A stretch of 64,000 bases of DNA from Variovorax sp037204085 (GTDB lineage Bacteria > Pseudomonadota > Gammaproteobacteria > Burkholderiales > Burkholderiaceae_C), in assembly GCF_037204085.1 (NCBI RefSeq), contig NZ_JBBCBW010000006.1:62001-126000 (forward strand), written 5' to 3'. Positions 35,234-44,900 of the stretch are shown piece after piece. The first letter of the stretch is position 1. Every line of letters begins with the position of its first letter. A program made the position numbers and the translations under genes. The notes under the pieces are model-generated. The model was not told the origin of the DNA, searched no databases, and worked only from the letters and a program-made list of their open reading frames with translations.

Positions 35234-36085
35234 TCAGCTTCCGCCGAACACCTCGATCTCCACGCGGCGGTTCGGCGCCAGGCAGTCGATGAGCTCTGCG
35301 CGCCTGGTTTGCGCGCATTGCACCTTCGGTTCGGATTCGCCCTTGCCTTGCACCCGCACGGTCTGCGCCGGCACGCCGGACTGCGCCAGATAGTTGCGAA
35401 CGGTGTTGGCACGCGCCAGCGAAAGGGCGTTGTTGTAGGCGCTGCTTCCCAGGCGGTCGGTATGGCCCGTCACCCTGACGGCATCCACCGACTTGACGCT
35501 GCTCTTGATCTCGCCCGCCAAGGTCTCGAGCTTGCGCCGGCCCTCGGGCAGCAGGTCGGCCAGCGCGCTGCCATCGAAGCGGAAGAGTCCGTCGGCACCC
35601 AGCGTGATCTTGCGCGGCGGCGCAGCCGGGGCCGCACTGGCCGGCCGTTCGGCCACGGGCACCGCACGCGCCGCCAGCACGTCGCCGCAGCCGGCGGGCA
35701 GCCAGTGGAAGGTCTGCGCCCTGAAGTCCTTGTCGAAGATCACCTTGTATTGGCAGGTGGTCACGCCGCCGCCCGCTTTGCGAAAGTGAAAGATGTAGTC
35801 CCACTCGCGCGGGCTCGCCACGCCTTCGCGAAAGTGCGGGCGACCGAGCAGATCGAACAGCTGGTCTTTGGTGACGCCTGGCGCCACGGCGCGCAGGTTG
35901 TCCAGGTTGGGAAACGTGCCTTCCTTGAGCCAGGCGTCGTTCTCCACGCTGGGGAAGACCACTTCGGTGGCCTTGCCGTCGTCGGTGATGCCCTTGCTCA
36001 CGTAGGAGCTGCAGCCTTGCAGAACCAGAACGGCGGCGGCTCCCAGTGCGACGGCCGAGAAGCGATGGATTTGTGTTTTCGTCAT
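35234..36085 (-). CDS. Outer-membrane lipoprotein with BamE-like and OmpA domains
   Basis: A 283-residue protein. A signal peptide with lipobox L-Q-G-C25 predicts lipidation at Cys25. Residues about 45-115 resemble the SmpA/BamE fold (V-T-K-D-Q-L-F-D-L-L-G-R-P). A proline/alanine linker follows, then a peptidoglycan-binding OmpA C-terminal domain (about 165-283) with the V-T-G-H-T-D-R-L-G-S motif. The ATG at 36085 has GAGGAA upstream and lies only 34 bp after the trimeric adhesin stop. It is probably cotranscribed with the adhesin and may help its assembly or anchor it to the cell wall; this is inference. Confidence 0.9.
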   Translation of the reverse strand: MTKTQIHRFSAVALGAAAVLVLQGCSSYVSKGITDDGKATEVVFPSVENDAWLKEGTFPNLDNLRAVAPGVTKDQLFDLLGRPHFREGVASPREWDYIFHFRKAGGGVTTCQYKVIFDKDFRAQTFHWLPAGCGDVLAARAVPVAERPASAAPAAPPRKITLGADGLFRFDGSALADLLPEGRRKLETLAGEIKSSVKSVDAVRVTGHTDRLGSSAYNNALSLARANTVRNYLAQSGVPAQTVRVQGKGESEPKVQCAQTRRAELIDCLAPNRRVEIEVFGGS

Positions 36086-36119
36086 GATGATGTTGTTCCT
36101 CTTGTTTCGGGCCGTCGGC

Positions 36120-39100
36120 TTACCAATGGAAGCCAGCACCGGCCGCCACGCCAACCTTGCCGCGCGAGTTGGCCGAGCCGCTGAACTTGACCACCCAGCG
36201 GCCGTTGTCTGAGAGCTTCGACACGCCCAGGGCAAGGGCTGCCTGGCCGTCGAAGCCCGCGACACCCGCGGACACCATGCTCTTGCCCGGGATGTAGGCC
36301 TGCGGCATGTTGGCCATTGCCATCGCACCCGCGGCACCGGCGCTGGCGTCCTTGGCAATGCTGCGGATCTCGCCGCCCAGCGAGTTGACGCGCGCATCGG
36401 TGTAGGCGTTGGCACCCGCGATGCCGGCGTTCAGCTGGTTCACGTTGACCGCGTCGGTGCCGGCCACACCGGGTGCCACGTTGTGCACAGTCACCGGGCC
36501 CGTCGCGCCGCCGCCGCCCATGCTCACGCTGTTGTAGTTGATCGAGCCGTCGGGGTTGGTGTCGTACTTGACGGTCGACTGGTCGATGGCCGCAACCACG
36601 CCTTGCACCCCGCGCAGCTGCGACACGTTGACCGCGTCGCTGTCGGCCGTGCCCGCCGCCACGCCGGTGATCTGGCGGAACTGCCCGTTGGCCGCATCGC
36701 CCACCGACACCGCCGCCAGCGTGCTGGTCGTCGCGCCGATGGCGATTCGCTGCGCATCGGTCGCCGTGGGCGGCACGAAGCCCGCCACTCCCGCCGCGGT
36801 GGAGGCCACGGAGCCCGCGCCCAATGCCACGCCGCCCGCTTGCGTCACGCTGCTGCCTGCGCCCAGTGCCACGCCCTGGATCCCGGCGGCCGACGCATTG
36901 GTGCCCATTGCAATCGAATCGGCCAGATGCGACGTAGCGCCTTGGCCGATGGCAATGCCGCCCGGCGCACTTTGCTGCACGATGGCGCCGTTGCCGATGC
37001 CAACGCCGTTGTTGCCGTTGACCACCGTCTGCGGCCCGACCGCCACCGACTCGGCGCCAATGGCCAGCGAATCCGCCGCCGTGGAGTTGGCGTGGAAGTA
37101 CAGCGTGGGCGTGACGGCAAACGATTGCAGCGCACCGCTGAGCTGTCGCACCGTGACTGCGTCCTGCGACTGCGTGCCGTCGGCCACATTGGTGATCTGG
37201 CGGTAGCTGGTGGCGCTGCCGACCGAGAGCGCGCCAAGCAGCGTGCGGTCGGTGGTGTTGTATTCGATCAGGCTGCTGCCGGCCGGAATGGTGCCGGTCG
37301 AGGGCGCCACGAAGCGGTCGGAAACCGATCCCGAGCCGAGCGCGACGCCGCCGTCGACCGTGGCCGCCGCATCCTTGCCCGACGCGATGGCGTCGGCGCC
37401 GGTTGCGCCCAGGTTGTCCTCGTTACCGCCGCCGGTGGACTTGACGCTGTAGTACCTGATCTTGTTGGCTGTGACCGTGCTGCTCAGGTTCTCGATCGAC
37501 TGGTTGGTGGCGAACAACTGGCTGCCGTTGATCGCGTCGGTCGAGTCGATTGCGACCCGGCCGGCTGCCACGTTGGTGATGGTGCGTTCCGCTCCTACCG
37601 CGCCCACGCTGACCGTGCTCGTCGGGGTTGTGCCAGCGAAGTTGTAGGTGATCCCGTCGATCACCGTGCTGGCCGTTTGGACCGTCGGTCCAGTTGTCGA
37701 GCCAGAGCCGAGCGCGATGTCACCGGCATTGTTGGCCACCGCATTCGGGCCGATGGCAACGGAGTTGATTCCCACGGCGCTCGAGTCGGGCAGGACGGAG
37801 TTGGCGTGGAAGTACTTGATGCCTGCACCGTTGTTGATGTCGCCGATCTGGCTATTGAGGTTGTTGATCGAAGTCGTGTTCAACGTCACCTGCTGGTTGG
37901 TGGCGAACAGCTGCGAGCCGTTGATGGCGTCTGTCGAGTCGATTGCGAGCCGTCCGGCCGCAACATTGGTGATGGTTCGCTCTGCATTCAGCGCACCCAC
38001 GCTGACCGTGCTCGTCGGCGTGGCCCCAGCGAAAACATAGGGATTGCCGCCGATCGTGGCGCCTGATGTGCCAACTGCCTTGGAGGTTGTGGAGCCGAAG
38101 CCCAGCGCCACATCGCCTGCATTGTTGGCCACTGCGTTCGGGCCAATGGCGACGGAATCGGTGCCCAGGGCCTGCGAGTCGGGCAGGGTGGAGGTGGCGT
38201 GGAAGTACTTGATACCTGCGCCGTTGTTGATGCCGCCAATCTGGTTGTTGAGATTGGTGATCTGGGTCGAGTTCAGGTCCACCTGCTGGTTGGTGCCGAA
38301 CAGTTGCGAGCCGTTGATGGCGTCTGTCGAGGTGCCGGAAATTCGGCCGGCCGCCACGTTGGTGATGGTGCGTTCCGCCCCCGGCGCGCCAACGCTGACC
38401 GTGCTCGTCGGATTGATGCCGAAGAAGTTATACGGATTTCCGCCGATCACAATACCCGTCGTGGCGACTGCCGTGTCTGTCACCGAACCCGAGCCCAATG
38501 CCACGTCGCCAGCGTTGTTCGCCAGCGCCGTATCACCAAATGCAACCGCGCCCGCCGCCAGTGCCTTGCTGGTGCTGCCGATAGCGACGCTACCTTGGCC
38601 GACCACCGTGTTCTGGTAGCCGATACCGACCGCGCCCTGCGCCGCCGTGCCGGCCGTGCCGACCGCTTGGCCGCCACCGCCCACCATGTTGGTGTTGCCC
38701 ATTGCCACGGAGCCGTTGCCGGTGGCCGTGTTGTCCAAACCGCTCGCGATTGCGCCATTGCCGGTGGCGGTGTTCGGGTCGCCGATTGCCACTGCGCCGT
38801 TGCCGCTGGCAACGTTGCCGGAGCCGATGGACACCGAGCGACCGCCCGTGGCCGTAGCGTTGGTGCCGATAGCGACCGCCTCGGCCGAATCGGCCCGGGA
38901 ATTCCTGCCGACCGCAATGGTGTTCGCAGCCGAGGCGGTGGCCAGACGGCCGACCGCAATTGCTTCCGTTTGGGTGGCGGACGATTCGCCGCCAATGGCG
39001 ATGGCATCGCCGGCTGCGGCGTTCGCGCCGGCTGTGGCGTTGCCGCCCAATGCCAGAGCACCGGCGGCCGAAGCGCGCACGGCAGTCGCGGCATTGGTGC

Positions 39101-40946
39101 CGCCCGAGCCCAAGGCGGTGGCATTGGCGGCAGTTGCGGCCGCTCGGGTACCCATCGCAACTGCGTCGGCGCCGGCCGCGCGTGTTGCAACCCCCATGGC
39201 GACAGAGCGCGCTTGGGACGCCTCCACATCCGTGCCGACAGCGATGGCGCCCTCCGCAGTTGCGCCCGCTCCTGCGGCCGTGCGCGCACCGAGGTTGATG
39301 GAATTTATCTCGGAGGCGATCGACTGGAAGCCGATCGCGATGCCGTTGCGGCCGGCTGCGCTGGCGTTGGTGCCTTGTGAGATGGCATCCAGTGCGGAAG
39401 CAGTGGCGTTGTTGCCGATGGCGATCGCCCTCTCCAGACTCGCATTCGCGTTCACACCGATCGACGTCGTTGCGCTGGCCGCGACGCCGATACCTGCATT
39501 GGTGCCGATGGCAATGTTGTCGTCGCCGCTGACCAAGCTGCCTGCCGCAGCCTTCAAGGTGCCGTCGTAGGCGACCGAGCCGTCGCCTGTGCCGAGGGCG
39601 AGGTTGCGCGCACCTGTGACGCCCGAACCCGCGCCGCGCATCACGCTCGCCGTGCCTCCGCCCAAGGCGGTGTTGAGGGCGCCGGTGACCAGCGTTCCGG
39701 CTGCAACACCCACTGCGACCGAACCTGTGTTGGCAATCGTCGAGCCAGCGCCGGCGCCTTGGCCGACCGCAACTGTGCTGGTACCGGCAGCGATCGCTTG
39801 CGCTCCCAGCGCAAGCGAACTATTCCCTTGCGCCTGAGCGGCGTTTCCGACGGCAGTGGATGCGTCGTTGCTTGCCGCTGCCAGTCGGCCGGCGGCGAAA
39901 GAATTGTCACCGCTAGAGCTAGCGCCAGAACCTATTGAAGCGGAGTTTCCGCCGCTGGCGCTGGCGAAAGAACCCACTGCGGTGGCGCCGGCTGCAGTGA
40001 CCGCGGCGGCTGCACCAATTGCAGTCGCATTGGTGTTACTCGCGGTCGTCAGAGGCCCCACTGCGGTGGCATTGATCCCTGTGGCATCGGCCGAATGACC
40101 CATTGCAGCGCTACCTTGTTGGGTTGCAGTGGACTCAAGGCCCATTGCCACGCTGAATTGGCCCGTAGCTTTGCTTCGGCTGCCAACCCCAATCGCATCG
40201 GCCTGACTGGCAGTCACGTCCGTGCCGATCCCGATGGCGCCCTCGACCAGCGCGCCGGTCCCTGCAGCGGTGCGAGCGCCGAGATAGACCGAGTTGACTC
40301 CAGCGGCAATGGCTCCGGCGCCAACAGCCACACCATTGAATCCTGTACTTGCGGCACCGCTGCCCACTGCGACCACGCCCTCCGCCGTGCCAACGGCTTG
40401 CACCCCCAAAGCAACCCCGAACTTTCCAGTGACTTGCGACTGGAGGCCAATGCTGATGGCCGCCGCGCCGCTGGAAGTCACGTCTGTGCCGATTGCAATG
40501 GAACTCTCGGTCAATGCACCTGTCCCGGGAGCCGCGCGCGCACCCAGGTAAAGGGCGTTGGTCGCAGAAGCAATGGCGCCGTAGCCGAGAGTCGTCGCAT
40601 TTATCCCCGTACTCAACGCGTTGAAACCTATTGCAGTGGCTCCGGCGAAAGTCGCTTGGGACTGAAAGCCCGCGCAAGTCGAGCTGCCGCTATAGAAGTT
40701 GAAAGGCGACGCAGTGCAATCCACCTGCGCCTCTGCCCACGAGCTCCATCCCAAACCGCTTAACGCCAGTAGCGCAGTCAAGACCCCTTTGCGCAGGCGT
40801 CCTGGTGGAAGCGACGCAAGCGCGTTACCTGCAGCAGAACCTGCGACGCAACTTCCATTGCGCTTGCCTCGCGCGCTGGTGGTCTCTGGCGCCGCAACCC
40901 AGGCCTCGAGGGATTCGTTCCAAAGCGAGCGATAAGTAGTGTTCAT
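36120..40946 (-). CDS. YadA-like trimeric autotransporter adhesin
   Basis: A 1608-residue type Vc secreted adhesin. The N-terminus is an extended signal peptide (about 1-73, ESPR pattern then a hydrophobic core, cleavage near A-E-A). Very many 14-residue YadA head repeats follow, of the form A-I-G-x-x-A-x-A-x-x-x-x-S. Then come neck modules (D-A-I-N-G-S-Q-L-F) and three long stalk/head repeats with a 131-residue period. The last 90 residues are the membrane-anchor coiled coil and four-strand barrel, ending in G-F-H-W; a terminal Trp instead of Phe is acceptable. The ATG at 40946 was chosen because it begins the extended signal peptide. It probably mediates adhesion or autoagglutination. Confidence 0.95.
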   Translation of the reverse strand: MNTTYRSLWNESLEAWVAAPETTSARGKRNGSCVAGSAAGNALASLPPGRLRKGVLTALLALSGLGWSSWAEAQVDCTASPFNFYSGSSTCAGFQSQATFAGATAIGFNALSTGINATTLGYGAIASATNALYLGARAAPGTGALTESSIAIGTDVTSSGAAAISIGLQSQVTGKFGVALGVQAVGTAEGVVAVGSGAASTGFNGVAVGAGAIAAGVNSVYLGARTAAGTGALVEGAIGIGTDVTASQADAIGVGSRSKATGQFSVAMGLESTATQQGSAAMGHSADATGINATAVGPLTTASNTNATAIGAAAAVTAAGATAVGSFASASGGNSASIGSGASSSGDNSFAAGRLAAASNDASTAVGNAAQAQGNSSLALGAQAIAAGTSTVAVGQGAGAGSTIANTGSVAVGVAAGTLVTGALNTALGGGTASVMRGAGSGVTGARNLALGTGDGSVAYDGTLKAAAGSLVSGDDNIAIGTNAGIGVAASATTSIGVNANASLERAIAIGNNATASALDAISQGTNASAAGRNGIAIGFQSIASEINSINLGARTAAGAGATAEGAIAVGTDVEASQARSVAMGVATRAAGADAVAMGTRAAATAANATALGSGGTNAATAVRASAAGALALGGNATAGANAAAGDAIAIGGESSATQTEAIAVGRLATASAANTIAVGRNSRADSAEAVAIGTNATATGGRSVSIGSGNVASGNGAVAIGDPNTATGNGAIASGLDNTATGNGSVAMGNTNMVGGGGQAVGTAGTAAQGAVGIGYQNTVVGQGSVAIGSTSKALAAGAVAFGDTALANNAGDVALGSGSVTDTAVATTGIVIGGNPYNFFGINPTSTVSVGAPGAERTITNVAAGRISGTSTDAINGSQLFGTNQQVDLNSTQITNLNNQIGGINNGAGIKYFHATSTLPDSQALGTDSVAIGPNAVANNAGDVALGFGSTTSKAVGTSGATIGGNPYVFAGATPTSTVSVGALNAERTITNVAAGRLAIDSTDAINGSQLFATNQQVTLNTTSINNLNSQIGDINNGAGIKYFHANSVLPDSSAVGINSVAIGPNAVANNAGDIALGSGSTTGPTVQTASTVIDGITYNFAGTTPTSTVSVGAVGAERTITNVAAGRVAIDSTDAINGSQLFATNQSIENLSSTVTANKIRYYSVKSTGGGNEDNLGATGADAIASGKDAAATVDGGVALGSGSVSDRFVAPSTGTIPAGSSLIEYNTTDRTLLGALSVGSATSYRQITNVADGTQSQDAVTVRQLSGALQSFAVTPTLYFHANSTAADSLAIGAESVAVGPQTVVNGNNGVGIGNGAIVQQSAPGGIAIGQGATSHLADSIAMGTNASAAGIQGVALGAGSSVTQAGGVALGAGSVASTAAGVAGFVPPTATDAQRIAIGATTSTLAAVSVGDAANGQFRQITGVAAGTADSDAVNVSQLRGVQGVVAAIDQSTVKYDTNPDGSINYNSVSMGGGGATGPVTVHNVAPGVAGTDAVNVNQLNAGIAGANAYTDARVNSLGGEIRSIAKDASAGAAGAMAMANMPQAYIPGKSMVSAGVAGFDGQAALALGVSKLSDNGRWVVKFSGSANSRGKVGVAAGAGFHW
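37501..38525 (-). repeat. 393-bp tandem repeats inside the trimeric adhesin gene
   Basis: Equivalent positions recur at 37501, 37894 and 38287, an exact 393-bp (131-codon) period, with about 2.6 copies. Each unit encodes a head segment, a T-S-T-V-S-V-G strand, an E-R-T-I-T-N-V-A-A-G-R motif, a D-A-I-N-G-S-Q-L-F neck and a short N-N-G-A-G-I-K-Y-F-H stalk. Copies keep the frame, so recombination between them could lengthen or shorten the protein. Confidence 0.85.
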
Positions 40947-41719
40947 TTGCCCCATCCATGCGTATAAAAGTTTTAATGAGCGACCGTTGGTCGCTCAACA
41001 TTTGCAAAATTATGAAATATCGTTTTGCAAACAAATCTTAGAAGAGGGGCAGGGCGTTGCAACTGTCAATGTCTCGTTTTGGAGTCATCTTGCGGAATTG
41101 ATAATAAATTCCAATCGCGAACAAATCGTCAATAGTAATACAAAGTTACTGTCAGAATTAAATTTATACATGCACCAATTTGGAGTTGTAGAAATTCGCC
41201 TGTCATCCAAGAGCTATCGTTTCTTGGGCGCTCTCTATGCGGGCAGACAACGTGCCGAATGGCCGCTTGCCGTTGATGAGCTCGTCTCAGAGAGGTTAGA
41301 TCGCGCCGGGCCTGGTGGGCGGGGAGGGGGCTTCACCTTCCAGCCCGCGTCTGATAATTAAAAGGAGATCGATGTATTGCAAATATGCAATCGAAACTGC
41401 TGTCGCTGTGTTTGTTCTTGGGGTTTTATTTTTATTCGCGAGCAGTGTTTTCTAAAACATGCTACTGATGAGTTGCTTGTGCACGTCAAAGACAAGCCCG
41501 ACTTCGCATCATCTCGAATTGGCATCCGAGGTGTGAACTTATGATTTCAAATGAGTGTCGCCGGCTTTAATAAAGCCATAAAGGATGGCAATTGGGTTCG
41601 GTCCATGGACTGCGCACGTCTGGCCGGGTTGAATTTGTCGCGTGCGGTGTCGGAGTGGCGCAGACACCGGGCAACGTTCTGTTGCGTCCAAGAAGAAGCT
41701 TCTTCGGGCGAGCCGAAGC
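40947..41719. other. AT-richer intergenic region upstream of the trimeric adhesin gene
   Basis: About 770 bp with clearly lower G+C than the surroundings, especially 40960-41200 and 41380-41560. Open frames here lack the usual third-position G/C bias and I do not call them genes. The promoter of the adhesin gene must be near 40950-41100. A 14-bp palindrome, GAAGAAGCTTCTTC, is at 41692-41705. Confidence 0.5.
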
Positions 41720-41735
41720 TGTACAAACATACAGT
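41720..41735. promoter_or_regulatory. LexA (SOS) box upstream of a candidate RNA
   Basis: CTGTACAAACATACAG is a CTG-N10-CAG site that matches the CTGTA...ATACAG arms of the proteobacterial LexA consensus. TACAAT at 41736-41741 can serve as a -10 element for rightward transcription. A second, near-identical box is at 47517-47532. No LexA-type gene is in the window. Confidence 0.75.
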
Positions 41736-41745
41736 ACAATTGCCG

Positions 41746-41903
41746 GGCCGGTCTCCGGCCCCCAAGTCGGCCATGTCCGACAACCGGGCCGGCGCTCCAA
41801 ACCTAATTTGCCGTTGCCCCGATCCTTGGTTCTTCCTCTCGGGGCCCTTGACGTGGCGACATCGTCAGGGCTTCCGCCCAGCCTTCGGGCTGGGCTTTTT
41901 TTT
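41746..41903 (+). ncRNA. Candidate structured small RNA under LexA control
   Basis: Downstream of the LexA box and TACAAT the plus strand can fold into consecutive stems. These are GGGCCGG/CCGGCCC (41746-41762), GTCGG/CCGAC (41766-41781), GCCCCGA/TCGGGGC (41816-41845, pyrimidine-rich loop), CCCTTGACG/CGTCAGGG (41845-41870, one bulge) and a terminator (41876-41903). A second GGGCCGG at 41786-41792 allows an alternative pairing of the first stem. Total length would be about 155 nt. It does not match 6S, 4.5S, tmRNA or RNase P as I know them. A short ORF from 41774 cannot be excluded. Expression is unproven. Confidence 0.5.
41876..41903 (+). terminator. Rho-independent terminator of the candidate RNA
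   Basis: GCCCAGCC at 41876-41883 pairs perfectly with GGCTGGGC at 41888-41895 around TTCG, followed by eight T residues. The T run is on the plus strand only, so it ends a rightward transcript and not the minus-strand autotransporter mRNA. No rightward protein gene ends here. Confidence 0.9.
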
Positions 41904-41937
41904 GCCTGGCAGGGCGATCAGATCGCCCGCCATCCGT

Positions 41938-44900
41938 TCAGAACGACCAGTTCAGGTTCACCTTGAACCCATGGTCCTGCAGCCGGTCTCCAAACTGGCC
42001 CGAGTACGAGGCATTCAAGGCCAGGTTCGGGCGCAGCTGGGTTTCAATGCCGGCTTCGAGCACCGCCACATCCTTTGCCAGCGGAACACCCGACAGCGTG
42101 AACGGCACACTGCCGGCAAACGCGTGGGTGCTCGTCGGCGTCGCGCCGCCGAATGCATGGCGCCAGCCCAGCGTGCCGCGCAGGCGAATGCTTTCGCTGG
42201 CCTGCATGCTTGCACGCACGCCAATGGTCGAGAAGGTTGCATCCGTGCGGCCGCCGTAGCCATACAGCGCGGCAAGGCCGCCTTGCTCGACGAACGCATC
42301 GCTGCGCAGCCGCACATGGGCCAAGCCCGCAAAGGGCTCCAGCGTGGCGGCGCCCAGGTCGATGCGATGGCCCAGCTCGCCAAAGGCTTGCGTCGTGCTG
42401 CTGTCGTACTTGCCGGCGAGGCTGCCCGAAAAGCCTGCAAAGGCGACCGAGCGGCTCGTGTCCGTCTTGTTCCAGCTGTGGCTCACGCCCAGTCGCAGCG
42501 CCGTGGCACCCGTGGCGCCCCATTGGGTGCCGCCATAAACGCCGAGGTGATAGCTCTCCGTCTTGCTGCTGCTGTTGCGCGCGCTGGTGTCCGCGCTCGC
42601 GCGGCTGTAGCCGCCCAATGCGCCCACGCGCCAGCCCGCGGCAATGCCCGTGTCCGCACCGACGAAGAACCCGCCGATGTCGCGCTTGAGCTTGGCCGCG
42701 TTGCCGTCGCTGTCGATGCGGCCCCACGAGCCGAACACCTGCGCCCAGCCCGCGCGCGCCTGGCTGTCCTCAGGCGTGCAGCCGGTGCCAGCCCGCATCG
42801 GCTTCTGTGCTGCACCGCTTGCCGCGCTGCCGGGTGCGCATGCCGCGCTGCGCAGCCGGTCGATTGCGGCTTCGCGCACAAAGCGGCTGTCTTCCAGCGC
42901 CGCCGTCTTCGAAGAGGCATGAATATCTGCCGACAGCTGGTTCAATGCATCGCGCGCTGCAAAGTCGTTGGGTAGCCACGCTACGGCAGTGGAGAGCGGG
43001 TTGCTGCCCGGCAAAGTTTCCAGCGCGCCACCAACCGCCACCTGGTTCGGCGTGGTCGCAGGTTCGGTGAAGCTGCGTGTCTTTTGGGCCAGCAGGTAGA
43101 CATGGTTCGCGTCGTAGGTGTCGATCACGCGCACGAAGGCGCTTTCGGTGTCGCCCGTCAGGTTGTAGGTGCCGATGACGCCGCCATCGGCGCTGAGCAC
43201 TGTGTAGCGGGTGCCAATCCCGAAGCTGCCGCTGCCGGCGCGAACCACATTGAGCTGCGCGCCGCTTGCAATGCTGGCGCTGCCGCCCACGCGCAACAGG
43301 TCGGAGGCGGTGGACGCCGGATCGACTTCAACCTGGTAGGTCGAGCCCGCGAACTGGGTGAAGTTGCCGTTGATGCTGAGCGTGCCGATGGAATTGCCCG
43401 GTGCGACCGTGCCGTTCACCGTGGCGCTGCCGCCCACAGTGCCCGAACCCTGGAGCCGGCCCGTCGCCAGCACGCTCATGGCGCCGCCCAGCGCGCCGTT
43501 GACTGCCAGCGTGCCGGCCTCCACTGTGGTGGTGCCGGCAAAGGCCGCGCTGTTGCCGGTGAGGTTGGTCATGCCCGTGCCGACCTGGCGAATGCCGCCG
43601 CTTCCGGAGATGTCGCCGCCCAGGTCGAGGCGGTTGGCGCGGTTGAAGACGAACGTGCCGTCGTTCACCACGTTGCCGACGATGGAGCCCGACGTGCCGC
43701 CGTCACCCAGCTGCAGCGTGCTCGTGGCGCTGATCGCCGTGCCGCCGGTGTAGGTGTTGGTGCCCGTGAGCACCTGCGCGCCGCCCGCGAGCGCCAAGCT
43801 GCCCGTGCCTGCGATGGCGCCGCTGAAGGTGTCCGCGGCGGCGGTCAGGGTGAGGGCCTTGCCGCCGAGCATGACGGCGCCGCTGCCAGAGAGGCGCTGC
43901 ACGCTGGTGCCCGCCGCGCTCACGCCGGAGATATCGAAGGTGCCATCGGCGATCACCTGGCTCGAAGTGGCCACCGAGCCGGCACCGGCAAGCGCGAGCG
44001 TGCCGCCTCCAATCGTGGTGCTGCCGGTGTAGCTGTTGGCACCGGTGAGCACCATCGTGCCGCCGTTCACGGTCAGCTGGGTGTTGCCGCTGATCGTGCT
44101 GTCGATCTGCGCCGTGCCCGAGTTCATGGTGACGCTGTTCATGCCGGTGATGGCAAAGGCCGCGCCGTGGGTGAAGCTGTTCGTGCCGAGGTTGAAGTTC
44201 AGCGCGTCGGCGCCATCGCCGGTGAGGTTGCCGGCGATGGCGCCGCCTGCGATGTTCAGGGTGTCGGTGCCGCCGCCTAGCAGCACGGCGCCGGTGAGGG
44301 TGCCGGCCGTGGTGATGGTGGTGTTGCCGCCGATCTCGTCGATGCCATCGCGGTTGAGGTCGCCGTCGCGCAGCGCCACGCCGGAGGCGCCTGCGGTGAT
44401 GGTGGCGCCTTCCCCGATGTTGACGATACCGCCGCCCGCCCCCGCCGTGTGGATCGCGGCACCGAAGCCGCTGCCGCCGCTGACGATGCTCCCGTCCGTC
44501 ACTTCAACGACGTAAGTGCTGTTCTTGCTCGTAGCCAGGATGCCGTCGCCATTCTTGCCGGTTGCGCTGACCGTGCCGCCCGTCATCGCCACGCGCGCTT
44601 GGCCGCTGCCCGCCGATTCGACCCACAAGCCGGCGCCACCGCCGGCAACCACCTTGCCGCCGGACATGCGGATTTCGGAGAAGCCTGTGCCGCCCGTGAA
44701 AGGGTTGCCAACGCGCACGGCGTTCCCTGTTCCCGATTCGATCGATCCGCCGTTGATCGCGGCGGTGACGTTGCCGGCTTTGCTCCCTGAGACAAAAACG
44801 GCGTATCCACTTGCATTCCGGATCAGTCCACCATTCAGCGTGAAGTGTGAATCCCCGTTGCTGCTCATCTGCACCGTCGGGTTGCCGCCGTTTGAGTTGA

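Noticed and set aside
36483..38066. A 527-codon plus-strand open frame antisense to the trimeric adhesin
   Set aside because: It mirrors the repetitive adhesin gene, has a composition explained by the complement of its codons, and shows no domain.
40939..41361. A 140-codon plus-strand frame upstream of the trimeric adhesin
   Set aside because: AT-rich, weak codon bias, overlaps the adhesin start on the other strand, no ribosome site.
41551..42975. A 474-codon plus-strand open frame covering the LexA box and the autotransporter barrel
   Set aside because: It crosses a strong terminator and is antisense to a clear autotransporter barrel; no coding bias in its first part.
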